DNA of 64,000 bases from Anaerolineales bacterium (GCA_016927315.1 JAFGMV010000015.1:37824-101823), one strand, 5' to 3'; counted from the first letter of the stretch, positions 17,136-26,063 are shown. The notes: generated from the sequence alone by a model not told the origin. Numbers and translations: made by a program.

Positions 17136-17393
17136 CTATCCAGTGCGACGACGCGTCGTTGAACTCCTCAAGGGAATATCGGCAACCAGACGCTGGGAAC
17201 GACCATCACGGGCAATATCAATTCTGACTGCCCCAGGATCAATTTCAATGTGCTGGGAAATTACTGCCAACAGATCATCTTTTAACTCGTCCAGAACAGC
17301 CGGAGTGATATCTGTACGATCATGAACCAGCACCAGCTGCAAACGGTCCTTTGCGTTTTGTGCGCTTCTACCCTTGCGACCCAAAAAACCCAT
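17136..17393 (-). CDS. minE: Cell division topological specificity factor MinE
   Basis: Small regulator that stimulates MinD ATPase and drives Min dynamics, 85 residues. The segment AKDRLQLVLVHDRTDITPAV is the MinD-interaction helix region, followed by the dimer-forming LKDDLLAVISQHIEIDP. It has the N-terminal membrane-targeting basic stretch MGFLGRKGRS. It starts 3 bases after the minD stop, so translation is coupled. rodA begins 4 bases beyond it. An unusual Arg-rich tail (RSSTTRRRTG) ends the protein. Confidence 0.92.
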   Translation of the reverse strand: MGFLGRKGRSAQNAKDRLQLVLVHDRTDITPAVLDELKDDLLAVISQHIEIDPGAVRIDIARDGRSQRLVADIPLRSSTTRRRTG

Positions 17394-17396
17394 ACG

Positions 17397-18203
17397 CTAC
17401 CTCCCCCCCAATTTTGACAGGCGCCCCCAGAAACCGCTCTGATCATCGATTTCCAGGAATGGAACCTGTTCCCCTTTTAAGCGCAGGGCAATGTTCCTGA
17501 ATGCCTGCCCGGCCTGGCTCTTCCCGTCTGCCGCAATCGGTGTTCCCCGGTTTGTGGCAATAACAACTTTTTCATCCTCCGGCACGACACCGATCAACTC
17601 GATTGCCAGTAAATCCAGAACATCCTCCGGGGAAAGCATATCGTTTCTTTTCACCAGTGTCGGATTAATACGATTCAAAATCAACGCCGGGCTGCCCTTT
17701 TCTTCCGCTTCCAGGAGACCGATAACCCGATCTGCATCCCGGACCGCAGAAACTTCCGGATTTGTAATCACCAGCACCTGATCGGCTGCAGCTATGGCAT
17801 TCCTGAAACCTCGTTCTATTCCCGCCGGCGAATCGATAATCACCCAATCACACTCAGAGCGGAGTTCATCCCCCAGCCGGATCATATCCGAGGGCGATAG
17901 CGCATTTTTATCCCTGGTCTGAGCAGCCGGGATCAGGAATAATTCAGTGTACTTCTTATCGCGAATCATCGCCTGACGAAGCCGGCACCGTCCCTCAACA
18001 ATATCTACAACATCATAGACAATACGATTCTCCAACCCCATGACAACATCAAGATTTCTCAATCCAATGTCAGCGTCGATACAGACAACTTTTTGTCCTT
18101 CAGCCGCCAGGGCTACCGCAATATTGGCAACCGCGGTTGTTTTTCCAACTCCGCCTTTTCCTGAAGTAATAGTGATAATTTTCGCAGTCATTCTTCCATC
18201 CAC
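17397..18203 (-). CDS. minD: Septum-site determining ATPase MinD
   Basis: Membrane-cycling ParA-type ATPase that recruits MinC, 268 residues. The deviant Walker A is SGKGGVGKTTAVANIAVALA with the signature lysine. VVCIDADIGLRNLDVVMGLE and WVIIDSPAGIERGF follow the MinD pattern. The extreme C-terminus SGFWGRLSKLGGR is a short amphipathic helix of the type that binds membrane. It lies between minC and minE in one operon, 13 bases after minC. Confidence 0.96.
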   Translation of the reverse strand: MDGRMTAKIITITSGKGGVGKTTAVANIAVALAAEGQKVVCIDADIGLRNLDVVMGLENRIVYDVVDIVEGRCRLRQAMIRDKKYTELFLIPAAQTRDKNALSPSDMIRLGDELRSECDWVIIDSPAGIERGFRNAIAAADQVLVITNPEVSAVRDADRVIGLLEAEEKGSPALILNRINPTLVKRNDMLSPEDVLDLLAIELIGVVPEDEKVVIATNRGTPIAADGKSQAGQAFRNIALRLKGEQVPFLEIDDQSGFWGRLSKLGGR

Positions 18204-18216
18204 ATGATTGGTTTAG

Positions 18217-18894
18217 TTACGATACCCAAGGCTCCAGCACAATCTTACCATCAGAAATTTGGGCTTTCTTTGGACATACATTTTCTTCTTGGGGTAAAAC
18301 CGCAATTTCATTTTCAATTCTTAATTGCGTCGGAGAAAAATCCAGGGCACAAACGAAGACGGATGAATCACCATCCTTCCCGGCATGCACCACTCCCCGC
18401 AAACGGCCCCAAATCAAAACACTTCCACTAGCTGCAATTTCTGCCCCGGGATTAACATCCCCATAAACCACGATATGACCCGAATATTCGATCCGCACTC
18501 CGGAGCGCAGTGTCCGGTTAACCCACAGGGCTGTTTGATCTTCAAACACCGAAACAGCGAACTGCCTGGCTTCATCCGGCTTCGGTTTCGAAATCCGGGT
18601 CGCCAACCCCAGAAGCTGAGAGGTAGACTCGGTCATCGAAGAATCACTGATAACAGCCCACAATGATACTCCCCGCTCGGATAATTGATCCCGCAATTCC
18701 ACCAGATCTGCAACCTTCAAAGCCTGGTTGCCAACATTCAGCGCCAGACGTGCTCCTTGAAAGAACGACTGCCGCCCTTCAATTTGCCTGATTAATGCGG
18801 CCTGCAGTTCATCCCAGGGCGCATCCGCCAATGAGACCAATAAGCCATCACGCAGGCCTTTGATTTCCAGAAATTCGCTTTGATTATCGTTCAC
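18217..18894 (-). CDS. minC: Septum inhibitor MinC
   Basis: Inhibitor of FtsZ assembly, activated by MinD; 225 residues. The N-terminal half (SLADAPWDELQAALIRQIE) is the FtsZ-interacting domain. The C-terminal half is the beta-helix: RTLRSGVRIEYSGHIVVYGD, then VNPGAEIAASGSVLIWGRLR and GVVHAGKDGDSSVFVCAL. The start is GTG 18894; no nearby ATG is available in frame. It has its own extended -10 promoter at 18931-18936, so minCDE can be transcribed apart from mreBCD-mrdA. Confidence 0.93.
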   Translation of the reverse strand: MNDNQSEFLEIKGLRDGLLVSLADAPWDELQAALIRQIEGRQSFFQGARLALNVGNQALKVADLVELRDQLSERGVSLWAVISDSSMTESTSQLLGLATRISKPKPDEARQFAVSVFEDQTALWVNRTLRSGVRIEYSGHIVVYGDVNPGAEIAASGSVLIWGRLRGVVHAGKDGDSSVFVCALDFSPTQLRIENEIAVLPQEENVCPKKAQISDGKIVLEPWVS

Positions 18895-18930
18895 AATTCA
18901 CACTGGAGTTTGAAGTTATCGGACTACGAA

Positions 18931-18936
18931 ATTATA
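18931..18936 (-). promoter_or_regulatory. Promoter -10 of minCDE-rodA
   Basis: The minus strand reads TGCTATAAT, an extended -10, in the 63-base gap between mrdA and minC. The leader would be about 30 bases. No good -35 is present. Confidence 0.6.
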
Positions 18937-18957
18937 GCACGAACTAAAAAAGCAAGT

Positions 18958-21147
18958 CTAATTCCCTTCCACCCCGCGAGCAATGTCAATCGATTTTATC
19001 TCAAAATACGCATCCATCACCAAACCCACCACAGGACCAGCCACACTGGCGCCTTCACCACCGTTATATAAAAAGGCCGCGATCACAACTTCAGGATCCT
19101 CATACGGTGCATAGGCAAGCGTCCAGGAGTGTGTTGGCCAGGCCCCATATTGACAACGATTATTCGCCAACGCCACATCATCACAATACTCCGCTGTGCC
19201 GGTTTTCCCTGCCACAGCCACCGGGAAATCGGAAAAAATTTTATACAATGTTCCCTGGGAATCAGTCACCGCCAGACGCATCCCCTCCTGGATACTTCTA
19301 ACCACAAATGGATCTACAGTTTTGTATTCTCCCGTTTCTTCACAATACCCCCCTTCACAGTCATAGTCTTTAATCACCGGCGTCTCCGTGATATCCCATT
19401 TCAGATTAGGAATTGAGGGAGATATCTGGTAACTGACATCCAGGTCTGTTGGAGCGTTCGTGATCGTAAAATCTTCCGAGTTGAACCACTTTTCTACGAC
19501 CTTACTGTTTTCGTCAATAATCTCATGAACGATCGTCGGCTGCATTAATTTCCCGTCATTCGCCATCGTCGCCCCAGACATGATCACCTGCAGCGGCGTA
19601 GCAAGTACGTATCCCTGACCAACACTGGCTATATACGTGTCTCCGGTGGACCAGTTTTCACCTTTATTAATTCGCTTCCACTGTGGAGATGGGATCAAAC
19701 CATTCCCCTCGCCTGGCAATTCGATCCCGGATGGTTGGGCATACCCAAGCGCGCGTGCATATTCGTAAAGTGGCTGAATGTTCAACCCTTCTGGTATCTC
19801 TTCGCGATTCCCCTGGGCTAGAGATGCGGTCCCGCCGCCCAATTTATAAAAACATACATTACTTGAATAAGCGATACAGTACTTGAATGTAAGCTGGCCA
19901 AACCCATCCGGATTGTCATCATAAATCCAGTCAACAAAAGGACGTTCGAGGCCAGGATCACTGGGAGAAAACTTTTCAGTCAAGACGAGTTGTCCGGGCG
20001 TGTCGATCACCTGATTGATTGTTACAACACCCTCATTTAATGCCCCGTTTGCCGTTGATAGTTTAAACACAGAACCCGGAGGATACTCTCCGGAGATCGC
20101 ATTGTTAAGCAATGGGTGACGGGGATCCTGACTGAGCTGCTCATAATAATACGCCGGAATAAATCTCGCCATTCGATTGTTTTCATATGTAGGATAGGTA
20201 ACCATTGCAAGGATTTCACCATTTTGGGGGTTTATTGCAATGACTACACCACTGGAAATTCGTACTTCCCCAAAATACGTATTCCAAAAATTTATTTCTC
20301 CCAAAAGCGCTGCCTCTGCTGCAGCTTGTAATCGTGTATCGATCGTCAGTACTATATTGCTTCCCGGGATTGCGGACACTGGAGCCTGAATGTTTCTGAT
20401 CTCTTTCCCGGCGACATCGACCTGAACTACCCGGCGTCCATTTCGCCCGGACAATACATCTTGCAAGGATAATTCAACACCCGAATAACCGACCTTATCT
20501 CTCCTGGGGACAAACCCCAGGTTACGATATTCGTCCTCCAGGTTCGCCGGGATTGGACCGAGAAAACCTACAACATTCGCTGTCAGCGAGCCAGTGGGAT
20601 AATCCCGCATGGGCTCAATCTCGATAGATACTCCCGGCCAATCCATTGTTCGTTCGCTTACCAGCCTGGCCACATCCTGACTAACATTGCACTTAACCTT
20701 CACCGCGCTGTAAGGCGCCAGAGAATCTCCCAACTCTACCAATTGAGTGATACCCGGACCCTCTACGCACTCGGCGAACAATTTCGCTTCTTCCAGGGTT
20801 CCACTGTTTACAGGTACCCCGGTAATGGCAGAAACTTCCCGATAGATCCGCTGGATATCTGCATCATCATCAGGCAAATTCGCTGGAACTATTACAACAT
20901 TATAAGAAGCATCATTTCTGGCCAGGATATATCCATTGCGATCATAGATGATACCGCGAGAGGCAGGGACACTGATCGCCCTGGTAAAGTTTTCTACCGC
21001 CTGATCTGTCCATGTTTCCCCTTCAATTACCTGCAGGGTGACCAGGCGGCTGAGCAAGACAGTAAAGGTGATGAATATCACAACATAGAAAAGGGTCAAC
21101 CGCCAAAAAGAAAAGTGAAACTTATTATCTGATACTGAAGACGTCAT
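18958..21147 (-). CDS. mrdA: Penicillin-binding protein 2 (elongation transpeptidase)
   Basis: Class B PBP cross-linking peptidoglycan during elongation, partner of RodA; 729 residues. One transmembrane anchor lies near residues 14-36. The dimerisation domain starts RAISVPASRGIIYDRNGYIL. The transpeptidase triad is all present: SxxK as YPPGSVFKLS, SxN as YSSNVCF, and KTG as AVAGKTGTAEYC. The ATG overlaps the mreD stop by 4 bases. The domain between SxxK and KTG has a Cys-containing insert (YDCEGGYCEETGE) that may be disulphide-bonded outside the membrane. Confidence 0.95.
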   Translation of the reverse strand: MTSSVSDNKFHFSFWRLTLFYVVIFITFTVLLSRLVTLQVIEGETWTDQAVENFTRAISVPASRGIIYDRNGYILARNDASYNVVIVPANLPDDDADIQRIYREVSAITGVPVNSGTLEEAKLFAECVEGPGITQLVELGDSLAPYSAVKVKCNVSQDVARLVSERTMDWPGVSIEIEPMRDYPTGSLTANVVGFLGPIPANLEDEYRNLGFVPRRDKVGYSGVELSLQDVLSGRNGRRVVQVDVAGKEIRNIQAPVSAIPGSNIVLTIDTRLQAAAEAALLGEINFWNTYFGEVRISSGVVIAINPQNGEILAMVTYPTYENNRMARFIPAYYYEQLSQDPRHPLLNNAISGEYPPGSVFKLSTANGALNEGVVTINQVIDTPGQLVLTEKFSPSDPGLERPFVDWIYDDNPDGFGQLTFKYCIAYSSNVCFYKLGGGTASLAQGNREEIPEGLNIQPLYEYARALGYAQPSGIELPGEGNGLIPSPQWKRINKGENWSTGDTYIASVGQGYVLATPLQVIMSGATMANDGKLMQPTIVHEIIDENSKVVEKWFNSEDFTITNAPTDLDVSYQISPSIPNLKWDITETPVIKDYDCEGGYCEETGEYKTVDPFVVRSIQEGMRLAVTDSQGTLYKIFSDFPVAVAGKTGTAEYCDDVALANNRCQYGAWPTHSWTLAYAPYEDPEVVIAAFLYNGGEGASVAGPVVGLVMDAYFEIKSIDIARGVEGN

Positions 21148-21644
21148 ATGCTCTCCGCCGTGGGATAAAGCCAGTTTGCAAAATCTCGTACCAATGCATA
21201 GATCGGAATTGCCAACAGCATGTTCAGCAAAATACTCGGCAAACTTACTACCCTGATCGCTTCACCAAGCAAAATCCTGGTCCCGGATAAATTTAATACA
21301 AGCAATGCCATTAAGTGATAAACCAATGTCCCAAAAACAATGATTGTAAACATCGCTAATAACGGCGCCTGCCAGACTCTCTTTCTCAGTATCTGAGCCA
21401 TGAGCACTTCTAACAAATAAGCTGTCAGAGGGATAATCCACGGGAGTCGAGACATAAAACCAATCAATGCCCCACCAAAGATCGCCCAATGCCAGCTTGA
21501 ATCTACCTGCTCCTGCAGCGCCCAGGCTGCCAGCACGATCAGCAACAAATCAGCCGAACCTGAGAGGAGAGTAATGCGACTAACAATCGCTGACTGTAAG
21601 ATAACAATCAGAATCAAAACAGGAATGGCAATAACATTACGCAT
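21144..21644 (-). CDS. mreD: Rod-shape determining membrane protein MreD
   Basis: Integral membrane protein of the elongasome, 166 residues from the start I prefer (ATG 21644, MRNVIAIPVLILIVILQS). The in-frame ATG 21677 would add 11 residues but lies 32 bases inside mreC. The preferred start sits one base after the mreC stop. Five to six hydrophobic segments are visible, including GFMSRLPWIIPLTAYLLEVL. Sequence conservation of MreD is low, so identification relies on topology and position between mreC and mrdA. Confidence 0.85.
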   Translation of the reverse strand: MRNVIAIPVLILIVILQSAIVSRITLLSGSADLLLIVLAAWALQEQVDSSWHWAIFGGALIGFMSRLPWIIPLTAYLLEVLMAQILRKRVWQAPLLAMFTIIVFGTLVYHLMALLVLNLSGTRILLGEAIRVVSLPSILLNMLLAIPIYALVRDFANWLYPTAESI

Positions 21645-21645
21645 A

Positions 21646-22491
21646 TCAGGGCGTTGTTTCAGGCGCCAGGGGTGCAATATCCACCGGCCTGAAATTAGTA
21701 ATGACCAATACTATTTCCAGTCGACTGAAGTCGACCACAGTTTGAACACTTGCGATTTGAAACAATTCATAATCGCGCTGTCGAACATTTTGCACTTGCC
21801 CAACAATCAGGTCAGGCGGGAACCCCCCCCCCAGGCCCGATGTCAATACAATATCGTTCGGTTCTATCGTAATATCCTGGGGGATCATTTCCAAAGCAAG
21901 ATCCCCGGTTACAGATCCTGCCAATAAGGCTTCTGTTTCAGAGTTTTGCAAACGGATGTTGACGACAGAGCCAGGGTCTGTTATCAATTGAACGCGAGCC
22001 GCATCCGCAATTACGGCATCGATCCGGCCGACCAGACCCTGGTTGGTGACCACTGGCATCCCACTCAAGACGCCGTCACTTGAGCCGCGATTGATGATCA
22101 CATAATGCAGGAACGGACTCGGATCCCGTCCGATCACTGCAGCCGCCATATATGTATTTTCTGGATTTGCACGAGAAAAATCGACCAGGGCTGAAAGGAT
22201 TTGGGTTTCAGCTACTTGCTGCTGCAGTTCGATCATTTGAGTTTGCAAACGTGATATCTCAGCTTCCAATTCAGCATTCCTTTGTCGCAGAACAACCATA
22301 TCACGCGGCGCTCTTAGAAATTCCTGAATGGCAATGTACCTGGAGGACATCCAATCCTGGACTGAAACCATTGAGCCGCTAAAAAGATTTGAGGCAGATC
22401 CGAAAAAACCTCCCAGGGCCAAAGCCATTACCCCCCCAATGACCAGAAAAACAATTGTTGTTTGCAGTGTGCGAGAAAAGAAATCTCTCAT
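21646..22491 (-). CDS. mreC: Rod-shape determining protein MreC
   Basis: Bitopic scaffold linking MreB to PBP2, 281 residues. One N-terminal transmembrane helix lies near residues 10-31. A coiled coil follows (about 65-100: RNAELEAEISRLQTQMIELQ). The MreC beta-domains include AAVIGRDPSPFLHYVIINRG and GMPVVTNQGLVGRIDAV, with VLTSGLGGGFPPDLIVGQV near the end, all typical. It follows mreB by 58 bases, with only a weak ribosome-binding site. Confidence 0.94.
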   Translation of the reverse strand: MRDFFSRTLQTTIVFLVIGGVMALALGGFFGSASNLFSGSMVSVQDWMSSRYIAIQEFLRAPRDMVVLRQRNAELEAEISRLQTQMIELQQQVAETQILSALVDFSRANPENTYMAAAVIGRDPSPFLHYVIINRGSSDGVLSGMPVVTNQGLVGRIDAVIADAARVQLITDPGSVVNIRLQNSETEALLAGSVTGDLALEMIPQDITIEPNDIVLTSGLGGGFPPDLIVGQVQNVRQRDYELFQIASVQTVVDFSRLEIVLVITNFRPVDIAPLAPETTP

Positions 22492-22549
22492 ATTTTAGTT
22501 TACCAGTAATTGATTAAAATGCCCTGATCGTATCCCACTGAGGCATGGC

Positions 22550-23620
22550 TTAGACATTATGGTGAGTACTACCTCGCTCTAAACCCACGATATAAATACC
22601 TAATGTATCAAAATTCTCAAATAACATTCCGGCGCCACGAACCACGCAAGTTAACGGATCTTCCGCAACCCAAACACGCAGATTCAGTTCATCCGATAAA
22701 CGCTCAGCCAGCCCCTGCAGCAGAGCGCCTCCACCTGCCAAACAAATACCAATATCCATCAGGTCTGCAACGATTTCCGGAGGGATCTCATCCAATGCAT
22801 CCCTGACAGTGTCCACAATCACCTGAACAGATGCCGATAAGGCATCACGGACCTCAACCGACGAGATCTCCACAGTCTCTGGCAGACCGGTCACCAGGTT
22901 ACGGCCGCGTACCTCCATTGTTCTTTCTGTTGGCAGTGGATAAGCTGAACCAATATTCATCTTGATTTTTTCTGCAATCCCCTGTCCAACCAGTAAGTTG
23001 TATTTATTTCTCAGGTATTGAATAATATCCTGGTCGAGTTCATCCCCAGCTACACGCAAAGATCTGGAAGCAACCACGCCGCTCATAGACATGACCGCCA
23101 CCTCAGTCGTTCCCCCGCCAATATCTACAACCATACTGCCGCGGGTTTCAGAGATTGGAAGTCCGGCCCCTAATGCCGAAGCAATCGGTTCTTCCAATAA
23201 GAAGACCTGTCTGGCTCCAGCCGCCATGACGGCGTCATAGACTGCCCGTTTCTCAACTTCGGTTACACCCGTAGGAATACCAATAACAACTCGCGGCCGA
23301 GGCAGGGGAACTACACTCTGTTCGTGGACCCGTCCAATAAAATACTCCAACATTACCCGGGTAACATCGAATTCAGAAATCACCCCATCTCTTAACGGCC
23401 TCACAACAACAACATTACCAGGTGTTCGGCCAAGCATTTCTTTTGCTTCAAGACCAATCGACAGAGGCAGGCGTTGTTTTTTATCAATGGTTACCCATGA
23501 AGGTTCATTGATTACAATACCTTTCCCCCGCACCAGCACCAGGGTATTTGCCGTTCCAAGGTCAATGGCAATATCTAATGAAAAAAGGCCTAGCAGCCAA
23601 TTAATGGGGTTAAAAGCCAA
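22550..23620 (-). CDS. mreB: Rod-shape determining actin homologue MreB
   Basis: Actin-like ATPase organising side-wall synthesis, 356 residues. Phosphate-1 motif is LDIAIDLGTANTLVLVRGKG. VVDIGGGTTEVAVMSMSG is phosphate-2. CLAGGGALLQGLAERL is the adenosine motif. EEPIASALGAGLPI is the conserved connector. The start is TTG 23620, chosen because a GAGGAG site lies 9 bases upstream and no ATG lies between it and the conserved LFSLDIAIDLG. It is the first gene of mreBCD-mrdA. Confidence 0.95.
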   Translation of the reverse strand: MAFNPINWLLGLFSLDIAIDLGTANTLVLVRGKGIVINEPSWVTIDKKQRLPLSIGLEAKEMLGRTPGNVVVVRPLRDGVISEFDVTRVMLEYFIGRVHEQSVVPLPRPRVVIGIPTGVTEVEKRAVYDAVMAAGARQVFLLEEPIASALGAGLPISETRGSMVVDIGGGTTEVAVMSMSGVVASRSLRVAGDELDQDIIQYLRNKYNLLVGQGIAEKIKMNIGSAYPLPTERTMEVRGRNLVTGLPETVEISSVEVRDALSASVQVIVDTVRDALDEIPPEIVADLMDIGICLAGGGALLQGLAERLSDELNLRVWVAEDPLTCVVRGAGMLFENFDTLGIYIVGLERGSTHHNV

Positions 23621-23743
23621 CTTTCCGGGCTCCTCGATGTTATGGTATTTAAATTCTGACTGTCACGAACACAATCGTTTAATACTGCAAAAAGATGATA
23701 TATGAACAACAGTCAATAATGGGTTCGTGAATATAGCCTGTTC

Positions 23744-23749
23744 ATTATA
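23744..23749 (-). promoter_or_regulatory. Promoter -10 of mreB operon
   Basis: The minus strand reads TGGTATAAT, an extended -10, giving a leader of about 115 bases before mreB. The -35 is poor. Confidence 0.55.
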
Positions 23750-23888
23750 CCATGAGCACAATTCTGCAACCGGACAACATTTTAGGGCGCCCTTTCGTGC
23801 CTGGAAGTTATCACATGCCAGGGTAAAATTGTGTTTTTTAGCCCGTAATACCACCCCCAGTTCTATGGGGCGGGCGCAGAAAATCCCA

Positions 23889-23903
23889 AAGAGCCTCTTT
23901 GGG
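23889..23903 (-). terminator. Hairpin with T-run upstream of mreB promoter
   Basis: The stem CCCAAAGAG / CTCTTTGGG spans about 23885-23903. Read on the minus strand it is followed by ATTTT. No gene lies just upstream of it on that strand, so it may end a small RNA transcribed from the 23.9-24.2 kb gap. Confidence 0.55.
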
Positions 23904-24122
23904 TAGTCAAGTTGTGACTGTCAGGATCGAAACAAGTGGTACCACAGCTGCAGGAGGCTCCTAAATCCCCTCAACCATTCTTTCATCTCCACACAGAAAA
24001 ACATTCAGACATTATGATCCTGAACAGGATTTCTTCCAAGAAGATACGCGGATTACGTGCGATCGTCGCCTGTAAATTATTGTTGACGCAACCTGGTAAG
24101 TGATTTCGGGTTAAGTTAATAG
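23904..24122. other. Structured intergenic segment, possible small RNA
   Basis: Part of the 630-base gap between the divergent mreB and degV genes, with no coding sequence I recognise. TCAGGATC (about 23921-23928) and GATCCTGA (about 24016-24023) can pair over roughly 100 bases. Inside lie smaller palindromes, GTGGTACCAC and GGAGGCTCC. The minus-strand terminator at 23885-23903 follows. These together suggest a structured RNA, but I cannot place it in a known family. Confidence 0.3.
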
Positions 24123-24215
24123 TTACAGAGTACTGCGAAAATATCTGAACTGAAATTCTGGTTTTTGAAGGTGCTTTATCGGATCCAAGTTTAGATATTT
24201 ATGCAAGAAGCAGTA
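24123..24215 (+). repeat. 93-bp dispersed repeat, copy A
   Basis: Matches 59690-59782 without gaps at 84 of 93 positions. Here it lacks the terminal inverted repeats that surround copy B. It ends about 38 bases before the degV start, so it may carry the degV promoter or have inserted there. Confidence 0.92.
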
Positions 24216-24252
24216 ATATATCCCTTCTTTAGGAAAGTATTTGGGAGAGAAG

Positions 24253-25110
24253 ATGACAAAAATTGCCTTAGTTACTGACAGCACCGCATATATTCCAAAA
24301 GACTATATCAAACAATATAACATCACAGTCACGCCCCTGGTGCTGATTTGGGGGGATGAGACATTCGAAGATGGTGTAGATATTCAACCGGATGAGTTCT
24401 ACAGCCGCTTACAAACCGCAGAAGTAATGCCATCCACATCTCAAACAACCCCTGCCACAATGCAAAAAACTTTTGCCGCTCTCTTGGATAAAGGATATGA
24501 AATTGTAGCACTGTTCATTTCATCGAAATTATCCGGGACTGTTCAATCAGCCGTCCAGGCCAAAGAGGCGTTCTCAGCAGGAAAAGAAAAAATCCATATC
24601 ATTGACACCTTTTCAACCGCGATGGCAATGGGTTATCAGGTTCTCGCTGTGGCTCGGGCTATTTCTGATGGCGCTGACATTGATGACTGCCTGTCGCTGG
24701 CAGAAAAAGCCCGTAATAACACAGGCGTTTACTTTGCTGTTGACACACTCGAGTTCCTACACCGTGGTGGGCGCATTGGCGGGGCGCAGCGTTTCCTGGG
24801 TTCGGCGCTAAACCTGAAACCCATTCTGGCCCTGCAGGATGGGCGCGTTGTCGCTGTTGACCGTGTCCGAACAAAACGCAAGGCTATTGACAGGGTGCAG
24901 GAGTTGGTTGCCGCCCAGGTCAACGGAAAATCTTCTATTCGACTGGCAACCATCCACGCAAATGCAAAAGATGAAGCCAAACAACTACTGGAGCGAGCCA
25001 GCAACGATCTTGGAGCCATTGAGTCGGTCCGGTCTGAAGTCAGCCCTGTGATTGGCACACATGCTGGCCCAGGAACAGTCGGTCTGGCATATATGTACGA
25101 CGTGTCGTAA
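24253..25110 (+). CDS. DegV-family fatty-acid-binding protein
   Basis: 285 residues, a full-length DegV protein. The family binds fatty acids and, in Firmicutes, serves as FakB with a fatty-acid kinase; no kinase gene is nearby. Motifs: IALVTDSTAYIPKDY at the N-terminus, MPSTSQTTPATMQKTF, IVALFISSKLSGTVQSAVQA with the ligand-contact Ser-x-x-Ser-Gly-Thr, and FAVDTLEFLHRGGRIGGAQR. The start is ATG 24253 behind GGGAGAGAAG; the in-frame TTG at 24241 lies in front of that site. A strong terminator follows, so it is monocistronic. Confidence 0.93.
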   Translation: MTKIALVTDSTAYIPKDYIKQYNITVTPLVLIWGDETFEDGVDIQPDEFYSRLQTAEVMPSTSQTTPATMQKTFAALLDKGYEIVALFISSKLSGTVQSAVQAKEAFSAGKEKIHIIDTFSTAMAMGYQVLAVARAISDGADIDDCLSLAEKARNNTGVYFAVDTLEFLHRGGRIGGAQRFLGSALNLKPILALQDGRVVAVDRVRTKRKAIDRVQELVAAQVNGKSSIRLATIHANAKDEAKQLLERASNDLGAIESVRSEVSPVIGTHAGPGTVGLAYMYDVS

Positions 25111-25129
25111 CAATTCCATCTGCAAATCA

Positions 25130-25162
25130 AAGCGAAGATATCCCATCCGGTTATCTTCGCTT
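25130..25162 (+). terminator. Terminator after degV
   Basis: 11-bp stem AAGCGAAGATA / TATCTTCGCTT followed by a run of T through 25167. Confidence 0.92.
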
Positions 25163-25175
25163 TTTTTCTTCTCAT

Positions 25176-25203
25176 CTAGCATTACAGCGCACTGTAATGC
25201 TAG
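25176..25203. repeat. Perfect 12-bp inverted repeat
   Basis: CTAGCATTACAG (25176-25187), loop CGCA, CTGTAATGCTAG (25192-25203). No T-run follows on either strand, so it is not a simple terminator. It lies 10-15 bases after the degV terminator and may be a protein-binding site or a processing hairpin. The following 215 bases up to udk hold no recognisable gene. Confidence 0.8.
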
Positions 25204-25407
25204 CATAGAAACCAAAATGTATTTATTCAGCCATTTTTGCTGAAAACCGCTGCCAGCGGCAAACCGGGCTGATTTCTTTGTCGAATAACCCATATGCTTG
25301 CCGCGGGTAAAGTTGCGCCAGACTGCCAGAGGTGTCTGTTTCTAAGCCGCGACCGGATAGATACACCAAAATTTCATCTCCAGGTGTTCTCCCCCTGGTG
25401 AAACGAG

Positions 25408-25413
25408 TATAAT
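25408..25413 (+). promoter_or_regulatory. -10 element of udk operon (predicted leaderless)
   Basis: TATAAT ends 6 bases before the ATG at 25420, so transcription should begin at the start codon itself. No ribosome-binding site fits between them. Confidence 0.6.
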
Positions 25414-25419
25414 TCAATC

Positions 25420-26052
25420 ATGGTCGTGAAGTCGCCGCTTACAATCGGGATTGCAGGAGGTTCAGGTTCAGGGAAGACAACAGTCGCCCAAAGTATCCTG
25501 CAGCGTGTTGGCCCAGAGAAAATCGCTTATCTTCAACACGATGCCTATTATAAGGATTTAAGCGGCCTGCCGCCTGTTCAACGGGCTGAAGTGAATTTTG
25601 ACCATCCGAACTCACTTGAAACCGAATTGTTAATCGATCACGTAAAACAACTCAAAGAAGGCCAATCGGTTGAAGTGCCTATTTATGACTTTTCCAATCA
25701 TAAACGGACCGACCAGTCTTTCGCGGTATCCCCGCGAAGGGTAAGCCTAGTCGAAGGAATTCTTATCTTTACCGAACCGGCCTTAAGGGACCTGTTCGAT
25801 ATCAAGATCTTTGTAGACACTGACCCTGACATTCGCTTCATCCGTCGCCTGGAGCGTGACATCAAGGAACGTGGTCGGACAACAGAATCTGTTATTAAAC
25901 AATATCTGGCAACCGTTCGCCCAATGCATATGGAATTCGTAGAGCCTTCCAAGCGCTATGCTGATGTTATCATTCCAGAAGGCGGTTTTAATACTGCCGC
26001 GCTTGATATGGTCGTAGCCCGGATTGAAACAATGCTCACATCTTCGTGTTAG
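25420..26052 (+). CDS. udk: Uridine kinase
   Basis: Phosphorylates uridine/cytidine with NTP in pyrimidine salvage, 210 residues. Walker A is [35 protein letters not shown] and [14 protein letters not shown] are uridine-kinase signatures, and [14 protein letters not shown] is the substrate-binding loop. [18 protein letters not shown] is the lid. The ATG is predicted to be at or near the transcript 5' end. It is the first of a plus-strand series running to the response regulator at 31.8 kb, with short gaps throughout. Confidence 0.95.
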   Translation: MVVKSPLTIGIAGGSGSGKTTVAQSILQRVGPEKIAYLQHDAYYKDLSGLPPVQRAEVNFDHPNSLETELLIDHVKQLKEGQSVEVPIYDFSNHKRTDQSFAVSPRRVSLVEGILIFTEPALRDLFDIKIFVDTDPDIRFIRRLERDIKERGRTTESVIKQYLATVRPMHMEFVEPSKRYADVIIPEGGFNTAALDMVVARIETMLTSSC

Positions 26053-26063
26053 GAGAAAAAACG

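Noticed and set aside
23904..23945. Single CRISPR-like repeat ending in GAAAC
   Set aside because: It occurs once and there is no spacing array or cas gene.
23920..23965. T-box-like sequence on the minus strand (GTGGTACCAC followed by TTTCGATCC and a terminator)
   Set aside because: The core AGGGTGG-N-ACC-GCG pattern is not met, pairing is poor, and no aminoacyl or amino-acid gene follows.
25223..25417. 64-codon minus-strand frame before udk
   Set aside because: TTG start with no ribosome-binding site, no domain, and it overlaps the udk promoter region.
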